Shown here: piece after piece, positions 56,648 through 64,000 of the stretch
Layout: every line of letters begins with the position of its first letter
Numbering within the stretch: position 1 is the first letter of the stretch
Origin: Alteromonas sp. KUL42
GTDB lineage: Bacteria; Pseudomonadota; Gammaproteobacteria; Enterobacterales; Alteromonadaceae
DNA: 64,000 nt
Reading direction: 5' to 3'
Assembly (NCBI RefSeq): GCF_006538325.1
Contig: NZ_BJKK01000003.1
Location: forward strand, 248,001 to 312,000
Notes under the pieces: model-generated
What the model was told of the DNA's origin: nothing
The model's database searches: none
Seen by the model: the letters and a program-made list of their open reading frames with translations, nothing else
Translations under genes and position numbers: made by a program

Positions 56648-57322
56648 CTATTCATAGCCATGATAAGTTACAAATTCACTATTTTTGGCACGCGTAGAGC
56701 GAACGTCATTGGCCGGAAAATCAGGGTCAGGATAGCCAAGTGCAATGCAAATCATAATGGCTTCATCATCGGGAATATTGGCATATTTGTGTACTACCTC
56801 TGATTGCATAATTCCCTGACCATTTATCACACACCCCAATCCTAAATCCCATGCGGCAAGCACAATACCATACGCCAAAGACCCCAAACCAAACTGCGTT
56901 ATCCCAGCGGGCTCTAGTGATTTATCATAGGTCAGTACCAATGAAACCGGTGCATCGAATTGTCTAAAACCACGCATCATCCAATCCATACGCTTTTCTT
57001 TATCGTCCCGCGTAATGCCCATCACCTCGAACAACTGCACAGCAACATCAATTTGGCGCTGACGATGTATACCTTCATATTCCTCTTTATAGGGAAAATC
57101 TCGCACATGAGGTTTTCCTGCTAAGGTGTTATCCGTATTTCCTTTACGAATGTTATCTAGTACATCACCTGTTACCACATGAATTTTCCACGTTTGTGTA
57201 TTATATGAAGATGGCGCCCACTTTGCTGCGTTAATAATTACATCAACCGTTTCTTTGCTAACTGGCTGTTTAGTAAAGCCTCTTATACTTTTACGTGAAG
57301 CAGCGAACTCTGCGAAATTCAT
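56648..57322 (-). CDS. Nitroreductase-family flavoprotein
   Basis: It is 224 residues from ATG 57322, seven bases after GGAAGG. The upstream TTG frame start at 57337 lies on the ribosome site itself. The FMN-binding SRKSIRGF at the N-terminus, WAPSSYNTQTWKIHVVTG and LVLAAWDLGLGCVINGQ-like C-terminal segments fit the nitroreductase fold. It probably reduces nitro or quinone compounds with NAD(P)H. Physiological substrate is unknown. It is divergent from the HD-GYP regulator gene. Confidence 0.9.
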   Translation of the reverse strand: MNFAEFAASRKSIRGFTKQPVSKETVDVIINAAKWAPSSYNTQTWKIHVVTGDVLDNIRKGNTDNTLAGKPHVRDFPYKEEYEGIHRQRQIDVAVQLFEVMGITRDDKEKRMDWMMRGFRQFDAPVSLVLTYDKSLEPAGITQFGLGSLAYGIVLAAWDLGLGCVINGQGIMQSEVVHKYANIPDDEAIMICIALGYPDPDFPANDVRSTRAKNSEFVTYHGYE

Positions 57323-57534
57323 CAATATGCCTTCCAATTAGGTTTTTATTTAAATGTTAAATTAGAGTAAACAGAGAGACTATGGGTTGCAATAACGCAA
57401 CCACACTATTGGAATTGATTGTGGTTATAGTTATGTATCACAGTTCCGCTAACTTCTTCGATTCATATCAATTCAGTTTGTGGCTTTATTGGAATTTAAA
57501 GGTTGTCGGGCTCTTGTTGAACTTTAGACCAAAA

Positions 57535-59136
57535 ATGGAACAATCAGTTTGCGCCTTCACCAATTCTGATTTACTTTTAAATTATTGCTTCACTTTTTGT
57601 TTATCTCTATGTCGTTATTTAAAAAACTCTGACGTTGAATCTTTTGCTCCCCGACTCGCGCCATGGAAAATCGCAATAATAGATGACGAACAAGGCGTAC
57701 ATGATGTTACCAAACTCACCTTGCGAAAATTTACCTTTGAGAACAGAGGAGTTGAGTTTTTATCTGCTTTCAGTGCGAAAGAAGGCTTAAGTCTACTTAA
57801 GGACAATCCTGACATTGCACTTGCGTTTGTTGATGTTGTGATGGAAACCGACGATGCAGGCTTATTATTGGTAGAAGCAATCCGAAATGAACTTCAAAAT
57901 CACACTACGCGACTCATTCTTCGTACAGGCCAACCCGGTCAAGCGCCTGAAGAAGATGTAATTAGAAGTTACGATATCAATGACTACAAGGCAAAGACCG
58001 AGCTTTCCTCCATCAAGCTAAAATCTTGTGTATATACAGCAATTCGTTCTTATAGAGATATCAAAACCATTGAGGAAAGCAAACGGGGCATGGAAGAAGT
58101 TCTCAAATCGTCTTCTTCTGTATTGGAAAGTCAATCGCTCGCCCAATTCGGCACTGCGGTTTTAAAACAAACGCTTACGTTGCTCAACTTAAACAATTCC
58201 GTACTTTATCTTTCTACACAGCACACAGATTTGTATGGTGATACAAAAATGACGGTGTTAGGAGCCAGCGGCGATTTGATTGGCCTGTGTCAGCCAGGCA
58301 TTTCTACCGAAATTCCCACGCCAATAGCAGAAGAAGTTAAGCGCGTGTTAGATAGTAAGACTCACTATCAATCGGACGATCTATTCATTGGTTATTACCC
58401 AACAAGTAAAACCAGCCACAACATATTGTATGTCAAATTAAACGGCCCATTGGATCATCTACAACGTCAAACTTTGGAGATATTTGCGTCGAACGTATCG
58501 GTTATTTTTCAAAATTTAACGCAAAAAGAAGAGCTGCAACAAACACAGAAAGAACTCATTATGGTGTTAAGTGACGCCATTGAAATGCGCAGTAAGGAAA
58601 CGGGCGGGCATGTAAAACGCGTAATATTGATGACTGAATTTTTATCAGAAAGGCTCTTTATGAGCCCCGAATTCATTGAGACCATTCGTTATGCAGCGGC
58701 ACTGCACGATGTAGGAAAAATAAGTATACCTGAATCTATTTTACACAAACCCGGTAAGCTAGATGCCGACGAGTGGGAAATAATGAAAACACACGCGCAG
58801 AAGGGTTATGAACTGCTTTCAGGTACTGATCGTATCGTTGCCAAAATGGGTGCAATTATCGCGAAGACTCACCACGAAAGATGGGATGGTCAAGGATATC
58901 CAGAAGGACTAGCCGGAGATGATATTCCGATAGAAGGACGCATAATGGCCATTGTTGATGTGGTTGACGCTCTGCTGTCTAGCCGCTGTTATAAACCGGC
59001 ATGGACTGTAGAGGCAGTAAAAGATTACATGCAGGAAAATGCGGGCAAACAATTCGACCCTATCATTACTCAGGTAATGTTGGACAACTTTGACAGAATT
59101 CTAGAAATTCGAGAACAAGCGCCGGATGAGGAATAA
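57535..59136 (+). CDS. Response regulator with DUF3369 and HD-GYP domains (c-di-GMP phosphodiesterase)
   Basis: Receiver domain with WKIAIIDDEQGVHDVTKL and phosphoacceptor Asp100 (VDVVMETDDAGL). Then RTGQPGQAPE and YDINDYKAKTEL, a DUF3369 region, and HD-GYP with LHDVGKI (His391-Asp392) and HHERWDGQGYP (454-456). It degrades c-di-GMP, with activity set by phosphorylation. The given start is the nearest in-frame ATG, but the first 45-95 residues do not look like protein. A natural start ATG at 57609 (MSLFK) would be in frame if the A6 run at 57621-57626 had five A. The frame is also open up to 57382. The stop overlaps the kinase start (TAATG). Confidence 0.85.
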   Translation: MEQSVCAFTNSDLLLNYCFTFCLSLCRYLKNSDVESFAPRLAPWKIAIIDDEQGVHDVTKLTLRKFTFENRGVEFLSAFSAKEGLSLLKDNPDIALAFVDVVMETDDAGLLLVEAIRNELQNHTTRLILRTGQPGQAPEEDVIRSYDINDYKAKTELSSIKLKSCVYTAIRSYRDIKTIEESKRGMEEVLKSSSSVLESQSLAQFGTAVLKQTLTLLNLNNSVLYLSTQHTDLYGDTKMTVLGASGDLIGLCQPGISTEIPTPIAEEVKRVLDSKTHYQSDDLFIGYYPTSKTSHNILYVKLNGPLDHLQRQTLEIFASNVSVIFQNLTQKEELQQTQKELIMVLSDAIEMRSKETGGHVKRVILMTEFLSERLFMSPEFIETIRYAAALHDVGKISIPESILHKPGKLDADEWEIMKTHAQKGYELLSGTDRIVAKMGAIIAKTHHERWDGQGYPEGLAGDDIPIEGRIMAIVDVVDALLSSRCYKPAWTVEAVKDYMQENAGKQFDPIITQVMLDNFDRILEIREQAPDEE

Positions 59137-60509
59137 TGAGAGAGGCTCTAGAACTAATACTACTCAAAGTTAGCCAAAAGCCCGACATAGATAAAGGCGA
59201 TTTAGCAAAAGCGTCACGACTTATAATCAAATCGGTTTGTGAGGGCTTAGAAATAACACGTGCGGGTATATGGTTATACAACGACAGTCAATCTCACATT
59301 CAGTGCCGCTTGTTAATTGATAAAGGCAACGATTTAGAAGACGAAAGTTTAGCGCTAAGCCGTGACGATTTTCCACATTATTTTTCGGCACTCGACTCTG
59401 AACGCACTATTGCTGCAAATGATGCAATGACGCACCCTGCAACATTCGAATTTGCCGATGTTTATTTAGCACCACTGCACATCAACTCAATGCTTGATGT
59501 GCCCATTCGTCACCGCGGAAAAATGATAGGCATTATTTGCTGTGAACACCAAGGGCCCGCCCGAGAATGGACACCAGACGAACTTGTATTTGCCGCCACA
59601 CTGGCCGATTTGTATGGTCGGGCAATTAGTGCCAATGAAAGAGCGCTCTATGAAGCTAAACTTATTGAAGCAAACCAAACCCTTGAAAATAATGTAAAAG
59701 CGCGCACAGCCGAACTGCAGGCAGCATTAAGTACTCTTGAACAGGCACAAGAAAAACTGGTTGAGTCAGAAAAAATGGCAGCATTGGGTAACTTGGTAGC
59801 GGGCATTGCCCACGAAGTTAATACGCCCTTGGGCATTGCCTTAACATCGGTAAGTAACTGCCGAGATGAGCTCACATCCATATACCGAGACTTTGAAAAC
59901 GAAACACTTACTGAACAAGGTTTTAAGGACTTCAAACACATATGCATGGAGGGGTTAAATTTAGCAGAGTCTAGTCTCAACAGAGCAGCAAATTTAATCC
60001 AAGACTTCAAACGTACCTCGGCAGATCAAACCTCTTTAGAAGTAGAGAAGTTTGCACTCGACGATTACATACCTCGTATATGTAACCCCCTTAAACCCAT
60101 GTTGAAAAAGGAACATATTGAACTGTCGATAGACGTCACACCTGACCTTAACATTGTTACTTGCCCCGGTATCATAGCTCAGCTACTCACCAACCTTATA
60201 TCCAATGCACAACGCCATGCATTTAATGCTAGTTGCACCAATCAGAGGAACCATGTGAATGTTGTTTGTAAGCGGTGTGATAAAGGTATTTTGATTAGTG
60301 TAAGTGACAACGGCAAGGGCATTCCTGCTTCACTTCACAAAAAGGTGTTCGAACCCTTCTATACGACTGCTCGTGATGAAGGCGGCACAGGCCTTGGCTT
60401 AAATATCTTTTATAATCTAGTCACTCAGAAACTAAAAGGTGAAATTGAGCTTGTTTCAAGTCCAGATGAAGGCACAACAATTAGTGTTATTATTCCTGCT
60501 GATCAGTAA
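59136..60509 (+). CDS. GAF-domain sensor histidine kinase
   Basis: It is 457 residues with no membrane segment, so cytoplasmic. GAF is at about 25-170 (ITRAGIWLYND; MLDVPIRHRGKMIGIICCEHQG), a coiled-coil linker at about 170-215, HisKA with His226 (GIAHEVNTPLG) and an HATPase domain (LLTNLISNAQRH; SDNGKGIP; EPFYTTARDEGGTGLGLNIF). Its start overlaps the HD-GYP stop by one base. The pair most likely works as a cognate two-component system in which the signal bound or sensed by GAF controls c-di-GMP breakdown. Confidence 0.93.
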   Translation: MREALELILLKVSQKPDIDKGDLAKASRLIIKSVCEGLEITRAGIWLYNDSQSHIQCRLLIDKGNDLEDESLALSRDDFPHYFSALDSERTIAANDAMTHPATFEFADVYLAPLHINSMLDVPIRHRGKMIGIICCEHQGPAREWTPDELVFAATLADLYGRAISANERALYEAKLIEANQTLENNVKARTAELQAALSTLEQAQEKLVESEKMAALGNLVAGIAHEVNTPLGIALTSVSNCRDELTSIYRDFENETLTEQGFKDFKHICMEGLNLAESSLNRAANLIQDFKRTSADQTSLEVEKFALDDYIPRICNPLKPMLKKEHIELSIDVTPDLNIVTCPGIIAQLLTNLISNAQRHAFNASCTNQRNHVNVVCKRCDKGILISVSDNGKGIPASLHKKVFEPFYTTARDEGGTGLGLNIFYNLVTQKLKGEIELVSSPDEGTTISVIIPADQ

Positions 60510-60532
60510 AAGCAAATAAGCCAAATTAGCGA

Positions 60533-61345
60533 ATGGACTATTCACTGTATAAAACAATTATACCCGCTGCCAGTTTTTCCAACATTGGTATTCAATTTGT
60601 ACCGATATCAAATGCATTGACCCCTTATGTTCAATGCATTTGGTTTGTGAGTGAAAATGCTTCAAAAACACGCTCTATTCAGGAAAAATTTTACCCTGAT
60701 GCAGGCAGCAGTATAACGTTCAATATCACGCCAAACACAGTAAAAGCCTTCTTTTTTCACCATGCAAAGGTGTGTGCAAAGCAGTGGGAATTAGGTACAC
60801 GTTACATCAGCATTAGACTAAAACCCGGTGCTGCGAAAGCACTATTAGGTATAGATATTGATGAGCGCAACAACCTTGATATTGAGCTGCCGTTGTTCAA
60901 CTCTCCCCATTTCTATTCGATAAGCCGCCTACTTGACTTGTTATATTCAAAAAAAGCATTCGAACAAATCGTTACTATTCAGGACTGGTTAACCCAGTTA
61001 TGTCAACGAACCGACTTTGCCAACCAAAAGTGGCAAGGGTTGTTGGAAAGTTCAGCCTCATCGCTTACACCACCGCAGCAGCTAGCCAACGACTGCGGCA
61101 TGAGTAGACGTACATTAGAGCGGCATCTGAAAAAGCACTTTGGCTTTTCTCCAAACCAGCTACATCATTTCGCCCAAATTCGCCATGCTCGTTACCAGTT
61201 AATGTCTTCGTCAAACACATTAAGTGACATTGCACTTGAGTGTGGCTTTTTCGATCAAGCGCATTTCACCAATATGTTTAGAGAACACGCGCTAGAAACA
61301 CCATTGCAGTATCGAAAACGAAAGTTGTCGCAAATTTCCAATTAA
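60533..61345 (+). CDS. AraC-family transcriptional regulator
   Basis: It is 270 residues. The N-terminal domain is of the DUF6597 type (PYVQCIWFVSE; FYPDAGSSITFNI; RLKPGAAKALLG). A C-terminal AraC double helix-turn-helix covers about 165-262 (LANDCGMSRRTLERHLKKHFGFSPNQLHHFAQIRHAR; LSDIALECGFFDQAHFTNMFREH). It precedes the AhpD-like gene by 49 bp on the same strand and probably controls it. No Shine-Dalgarno is obvious. Confidence 0.9.
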   Translation: MDYSLYKTIIPAASFSNIGIQFVPISNALTPYVQCIWFVSENASKTRSIQEKFYPDAGSSITFNITPNTVKAFFFHHAKVCAKQWELGTRYISIRLKPGAAKALLGIDIDERNNLDIELPLFNSPHFYSISRLLDLLYSKKAFEQIVTIQDWLTQLCQRTDFANQKWQGLLESSASSLTPPQQLANDCGMSRRTLERHLKKHFGFSPNQLHHFAQIRHARYQLMSSSNTLSDIALECGFFDQAHFTNMFREHALETPLQYRKRKLSQISN

Positions 61346-61394
61346 CGCCTAGCGTTGTCTTCTAAAGTACACACAACACTTTAAGGAGATAATT

Positions 61395-61862
61395 ATGTTA
61401 GAGCGAATTTCACAAACTACTTTTTATAAACACTGCCCAAATGTGGTTGCGCAATTATCAGGGTTAACTGAATTTGCCGAATCAAGCCCTCTTACTCCTT
61501 CGCTTCTGCATCTAGTTAGACTTCGAGCGTCACAAATTAACCGTTGTGGGTTTTGCCAAAAAATGCATGCTGATGAAGCACGCCGCGACGGGGAAACACA
61601 AGACCGACTCGATGTGTTAGCCGCATGGCGCGAGCTATCATGCTTTACCGCACAAGAGCGAGCTGCACTTGCTTGGACAGAAGCGCTCACGCTAGTGTGT
61701 AATAGTGAGATCACTGAAGACATCTATCAAAATACACTTGAAGCGTTTGGCCAACAGGGTCTACTTGACCTAACAATGGCAATTGTGCAAATAAACAGCT
61801 GGAATAGAATTTCAGTTAGCTTATGCTTTAAACCTGATATAGAACAACGAGGCGAACAATGA
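61395..61862 (+). CDS. AhpD-like / carboxymuconolactone decarboxylase-fold protein
   Basis: It is 155 residues. The redox signature CGFCQKMH (CxxCxxxH, near residues 53-60) is that of AhpD-like peroxidase-associated proteins. WTEALTLV and the helical C-terminus also match. A perfect-looking AAGGAG lies about eight bases before the ATG. It overlaps the YrhK-like gene by four bases (ATGA). Likely role: peroxide or redox handling; substrate not known. Confidence 0.88.
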   Translation: MLERISQTTFYKHCPNVVAQLSGLTEFAESSPLTPSLLHLVRLRASQINRCGFCQKMHADEARRDGETQDRLDVLAAWRELSCFTAQERAALAWTEALTLVCNSEITEDIYQNTLEAFGQQGLLDLTMAIVQINSWNRISVSLCFKPDIEQRGEQ

Positions 61863-62050
61863 GAGAGAATACACTGCATAGAATACAAAAAAACAAACTA
61901 GGCGTGTTGGCGAGCTTGTGTTTTTTCTTTGGAAGTTCGCTGTTTTTGCCCGCTCTTGCTAACTATGCCACTATTGGAGTTTGGCTGTTCATGGCGGGTT
62001 CTGCATTAATGTTTATTGACATCGTACTCCCTAGCGGAGTACAAAATTAA
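61859..62050 (+). CDS. YrhK-like small membrane protein
   Basis: It is 63 residues with two helices (about 13-33 and 38-57). The LFLPA....IGVWLFMAGSALMFIDI pattern matches YrhK-type domains as I recall them. Function is unknown. It is coupled to the AhpD-like gene by an ATGA overlap, which supports it being a real gene despite its size. Confidence 0.75.
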   Translation: MRENTLHRIQKNKLGVLASLCFFFGSSLFLPALANYATIGVWLFMAGSALMFIDIVLPSGVQN

Positions 62051-62080
62051 TATTCACCATGCAAGAGCAATGAGTAGTTA

Positions 62081-62980
62081 ATGCAAGAAATAACAACGCA
62101 TACTGCACAAGAAGATGCGCGTAACGACCACATAAAAATATACGTAAATGGCAACATCGTTCATCGCGACGACGCAAAGGTCTCGGTGTATGACAGTGGC
62201 TTCATGTTAGGAGATGGTATCTGGGAAGGTTTGCGCTTATATAAAGGCAAATGGGCGTTTCTAGACGAGCACATAGACCGCCTATTTGAAGCAGCTCTAG
62301 CCATCGACCTCAACCTTGGCATGTCGAAAGACGAGGTTATATATGCGCTTGAGCAAACCCGCTTGGCCAATGATATGTTTGATGATGTTCATGCGCGCCT
62401 TATGTTCACTAGAGGTGTAAAAAGCAAACCTTTTCAACATCCCGCATTATCAAAACAAGGGCCTACGTTGGTGATCATTTGCGAACACTCAAAAGCCGCA
62501 ATTGCACGACCAATAAAACTGGCCACTGTTCCCCATTTACGGGGGCTGCCCATGACGCAAGACCCCAAACTAAACAGCCATAGTAAACTAAACTGCATAC
62601 TAGCGTGCATTGCCGCAGAAAAATGTGGTGCTGATGAAGCCTTGATGCTCGATATCAATGGATTTGTAAACACCACTAATGCCTGTAACTTCTTTATTGT
62701 ACGAAAAGGTGAAGTATGGACATCCACCGGCGACTACTGCATGAACGGTATAACTCGACAAAAAGTGATTGAGTTATGTCGCGAACACGGCGTGATCGTG
62801 CGAGAAAAGAACTATTCATTGGTTGAGACATACGGCGCAGATGAAGCGTTTTTAACCGGCACGTTTGGTGCGCAAACTCCAGTATCACATATTGATGGTC
62901 GCAAAATTGGCAATACTCACCCAGGCCCATTAACTCAACAAATTAGACAGTGGTATTTTGAGCGAGTAAAAGGAAATTAG
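62081..62980 (+). CDS. Class IV PLP aminotransferase (branched-chain / D-amino acid type)
   Basis: It is 299 residues. The N-terminal VNGNIVHRDDAKVSVYDSGFMLGDGIWEGLRLYKG and ARLMFTRG are fold-type IV features. PLP Lys169 is in the SKLNCILA segment. EALMLDINGFVNTTNACNFFIV and the C-terminal ITRQKVIELCRE and EAFLTGTFGAQTPV complete the signature. It is adjacent (one base) to a sulfotransferase-fold gene. Amino acid substrate is unknown. It is probably not the housekeeping IlvE, because of its partner. Confidence 0.88.
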   Translation: MQEITTHTAQEDARNDHIKIYVNGNIVHRDDAKVSVYDSGFMLGDGIWEGLRLYKGKWAFLDEHIDRLFEAALAIDLNLGMSKDEVIYALEQTRLANDMFDDVHARLMFTRGVKSKPFQHPALSKQGPTLVIICEHSKAAIARPIKLATVPHLRGLPMTQDPKLNSHSKLNCILACIAAEKCGADEALMLDINGFVNTTNACNFFIVRKGEVWTSTGDYCMNGITRQKVIELCREHGVIVREKNYSLVETYGADEAFLTGTFGAQTPVSHIDGRKIGNTHPGPLTQQIRQWYFERVKGN

Positions 62981-62981
62981 T

Positions 62982-63707
62982 ATGCGAATAGCCATGTGGT
63001 CTGGACCACGCAATTTATCCACTGCCATGATGTATGCATTTGCTTCACGCAGTGATTGCAGCGTAATTGATGAGCCATTTTACGCAGCGTATTTAACTGC
63101 AACAAATGACGTGCACCCAATGCAACAAGCTATATTAGATGCGCAGCCGACAAACGCAAGTGATGTGGTTAATCAATGCCTTGGGCCTAATCCAGATGGC
63201 AGTGAGCACTTCTACCAAAAGCAAATGACGCACCATATGGTGGATGGATTTCCGCTAGATTGGCTAGCTGAATTAACCAATGTTTTTCTAATTCGTCACC
63301 CTGCTCGGGTGGTTGCCAGTTACCAGCAAAAACGGGAAAAACCAACCCTTGCCGACATTGGCTTTGAACGCCAACTCGATATATTTAATTTTGTGACTCA
63401 CCGGTTAGGACAAACGCCGATTGTCATCGACAGTGATGATATTCTTGCCAATCCAGGTAAAGCCCTATCTGCATTATGCGAGGCAATAGGCATTACCTAC
63501 CAGCCTCAAATGCTAACTTGGCCTACTGGCGGTAACAAAGCTGATGGTGTTTGGGCACCGCACTGGTACGCGTCTGTGTGGAAGAGTACAGGGCTTAAAG
63601 CTTGTGACAAAAAGCCACTTCCCCACTTAGACGACTCGCTAAGAAACATCTCAGATAGCGCACTTCCCTATTATAAGGAATTGCTGCGCTATCGTTTAAT
63701 TACTTAG
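62982..63707 (+). CDS. Sulfotransferase-fold P-loop protein, partner of the aminotransferase
   Basis: It is 241 residues. The N-terminal MWSGPRNLSTAMMYAFASR resembles the 5'-phosphosulfate-binding loop of sulfotransferases. VFLIRHPARVVASY resembles the 3'-phosphate-binding segment (RxPxxxxxS-like). KxDGVWAPHWYASVW lies near the C-terminus. Its start is one base after the aminotransferase stop, so the two are co-translated. True sulfotransfer activity is not established by sequence. The pair could modify an amino acid or its keto form; that is inference. Confidence 0.82.
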   Translation: MRIAMWSGPRNLSTAMMYAFASRSDCSVIDEPFYAAYLTATNDVHPMQQAILDAQPTNASDVVNQCLGPNPDGSEHFYQKQMTHHMVDGFPLDWLAELTNVFLIRHPARVVASYQQKREKPTLADIGFERQLDIFNFVTHRLGQTPIVIDSDDILANPGKALSALCEAIGITYQPQMLTWPTGGNKADGVWAPHWYASVWKSTGLKACDKKPLPHLDDSLRNISDSALPYYKELLRYRLIT

Positions 63708-63732
63708 TTTGCTGACAGAACTCAAACAACGA

Positions 63733-64000
63733 TCAATTACGAGAATACTGCAACATCCACTGATAGATACCAACATCAAATGGGTCGTGATTATCATTGG
63801 CTTCAATGCCATTGGGGTTGTTCTGCATTGCCGACAAATCGAAAACAAATGAATGGATATTGTGGTCACGGCCGTTAAAAATGGTGAGTTTTGGTAACAC
63901 CATTGGCTGGCAATTATCCTCGATATAATCAACAACACGAATACTGGAATTGGTTGAAACCACATTGTCGCTTCCACCGTGGAACAACCACATGGGCACG
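63733..64000 (-). CDS. Alpha/beta hydrolase, C-terminal part (gene runs off the right edge)
   Basis: About 88 residues of an open frame that continues past 64000. PMWLFHGGSDNVV and the following strand resemble the catalytic-Asp region of carboxylesterase or phospholipase-like hydrolases. FNGRDHNI probably carries the catalytic His. Only the C-terminus is visible, so the subfamily is not assigned. It is convergent with the sulfotransferase-fold gene, 25 bp away. Confidence 0.75.
   Translation of the reverse strand, partial: VPMWLFHGGSDNVVSTNSSIRVVDYIEDNCQPMVLPKLTIFNGRDHNIHSFVFDLSAMQNNPNGIEANDNHDPFDVGIYQWMLQYSRN

Noticed and set aside
57382..57534. Long N-terminal extension of the HD-GYP regulator
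   Set aside because: Its composition is not protein-like for this family and it has no counterpart in receiver-DUF3369-HD-GYP proteins.

Overview
The window looks like a chromosomal segment of a marine gammaproteobacterium of the Alteromonas type. The reasons are moderate GC, an Entner-Doudoroff operon next to a HexR-type regulator, a TRAP-type uronate transporter, a long TonB-dependent receptor of the Alteromonas/Xanthomonas kind, and many c-di-GMP and two-component proteins. The genus is inferred from protein style only; no rRNA or tRNA gene is present.

Layout. 1-5908 (minus): malQ, glgB and the 5' part of glgX, for glycogen and maltodextrin metabolism. 6144-17065: central sugar catabolism. 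gap and a hexose-6-phosphate mutarotase lie on the plus strand. They face the minus-strand operon zwf-pgl-edd-glk-eda, which is divergent from hexR, and pyk follows. HexR-like palindromes lie before gap, between zwf and hexR, and before pyk. 17225-20037: a periplasmic BON-domain protein, a small membrane protein and a glycosyltransferase.

20058-33213 and 36708-43931 form a pectin/galacturonate utilisation region. It contains a DUF4861 lipoprotein, kduD, kduI, a TRAP transporter, a LacI-family regulator, uxaA, uxaC, a UxuB/MtlD-like reductase, a second KDPG aldolase and kdgK. After two intervening genes (a DUF2799 lipoprotein and a frameshifted serine hydrolase) come a frameshifted TonB receptor and a GH105-GH28-CE8 operon. 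A palindrome of the form TGCYACCGGTRGCA occurs at four places (21334, 27125, 39769, 39997). Each is in or beside a recognisable promoter of these genes, so the LacI-family protein probably controls one local regulon. The implied pathway is: outer-membrane uptake, periplasmic de-esterification and exo-cleavage, TRAP import, conversion to KDG by KduI/KduD and by UxaC/reductase/UxaA, phosphorylation by KdgK, and cleavage by the second aldolase into the Entner-Doudoroff trunk.

44035-64000 is mixed: a PilJ-type hybrid kinase, a BrxR/CapW-like WYL regulator, a small membrane protein, a LysR regulator, a GFA-type zinc protein, an M1 aminopeptidase, a Cache chemoreceptor, a zinc-ribbon protein, a GGDEF-EAL protein, a nitroreductase, a REC/HD-GYP regulator with a GAF histidine kinase, an AraC regulator, an AhpD-like protein, a YrhK-like membrane protein, a class IV aminotransferase paired with a sulfotransferase-fold protein, and a partial alpha/beta hydrolase.

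Two genes (TonB receptor, serine hydrolase) are broken at homopolymer runs, and a third (HD-GYP) seems to have lost its natural start the same way. I found no prophage, insertion sequence, CRISPR array or recognisable defence system.
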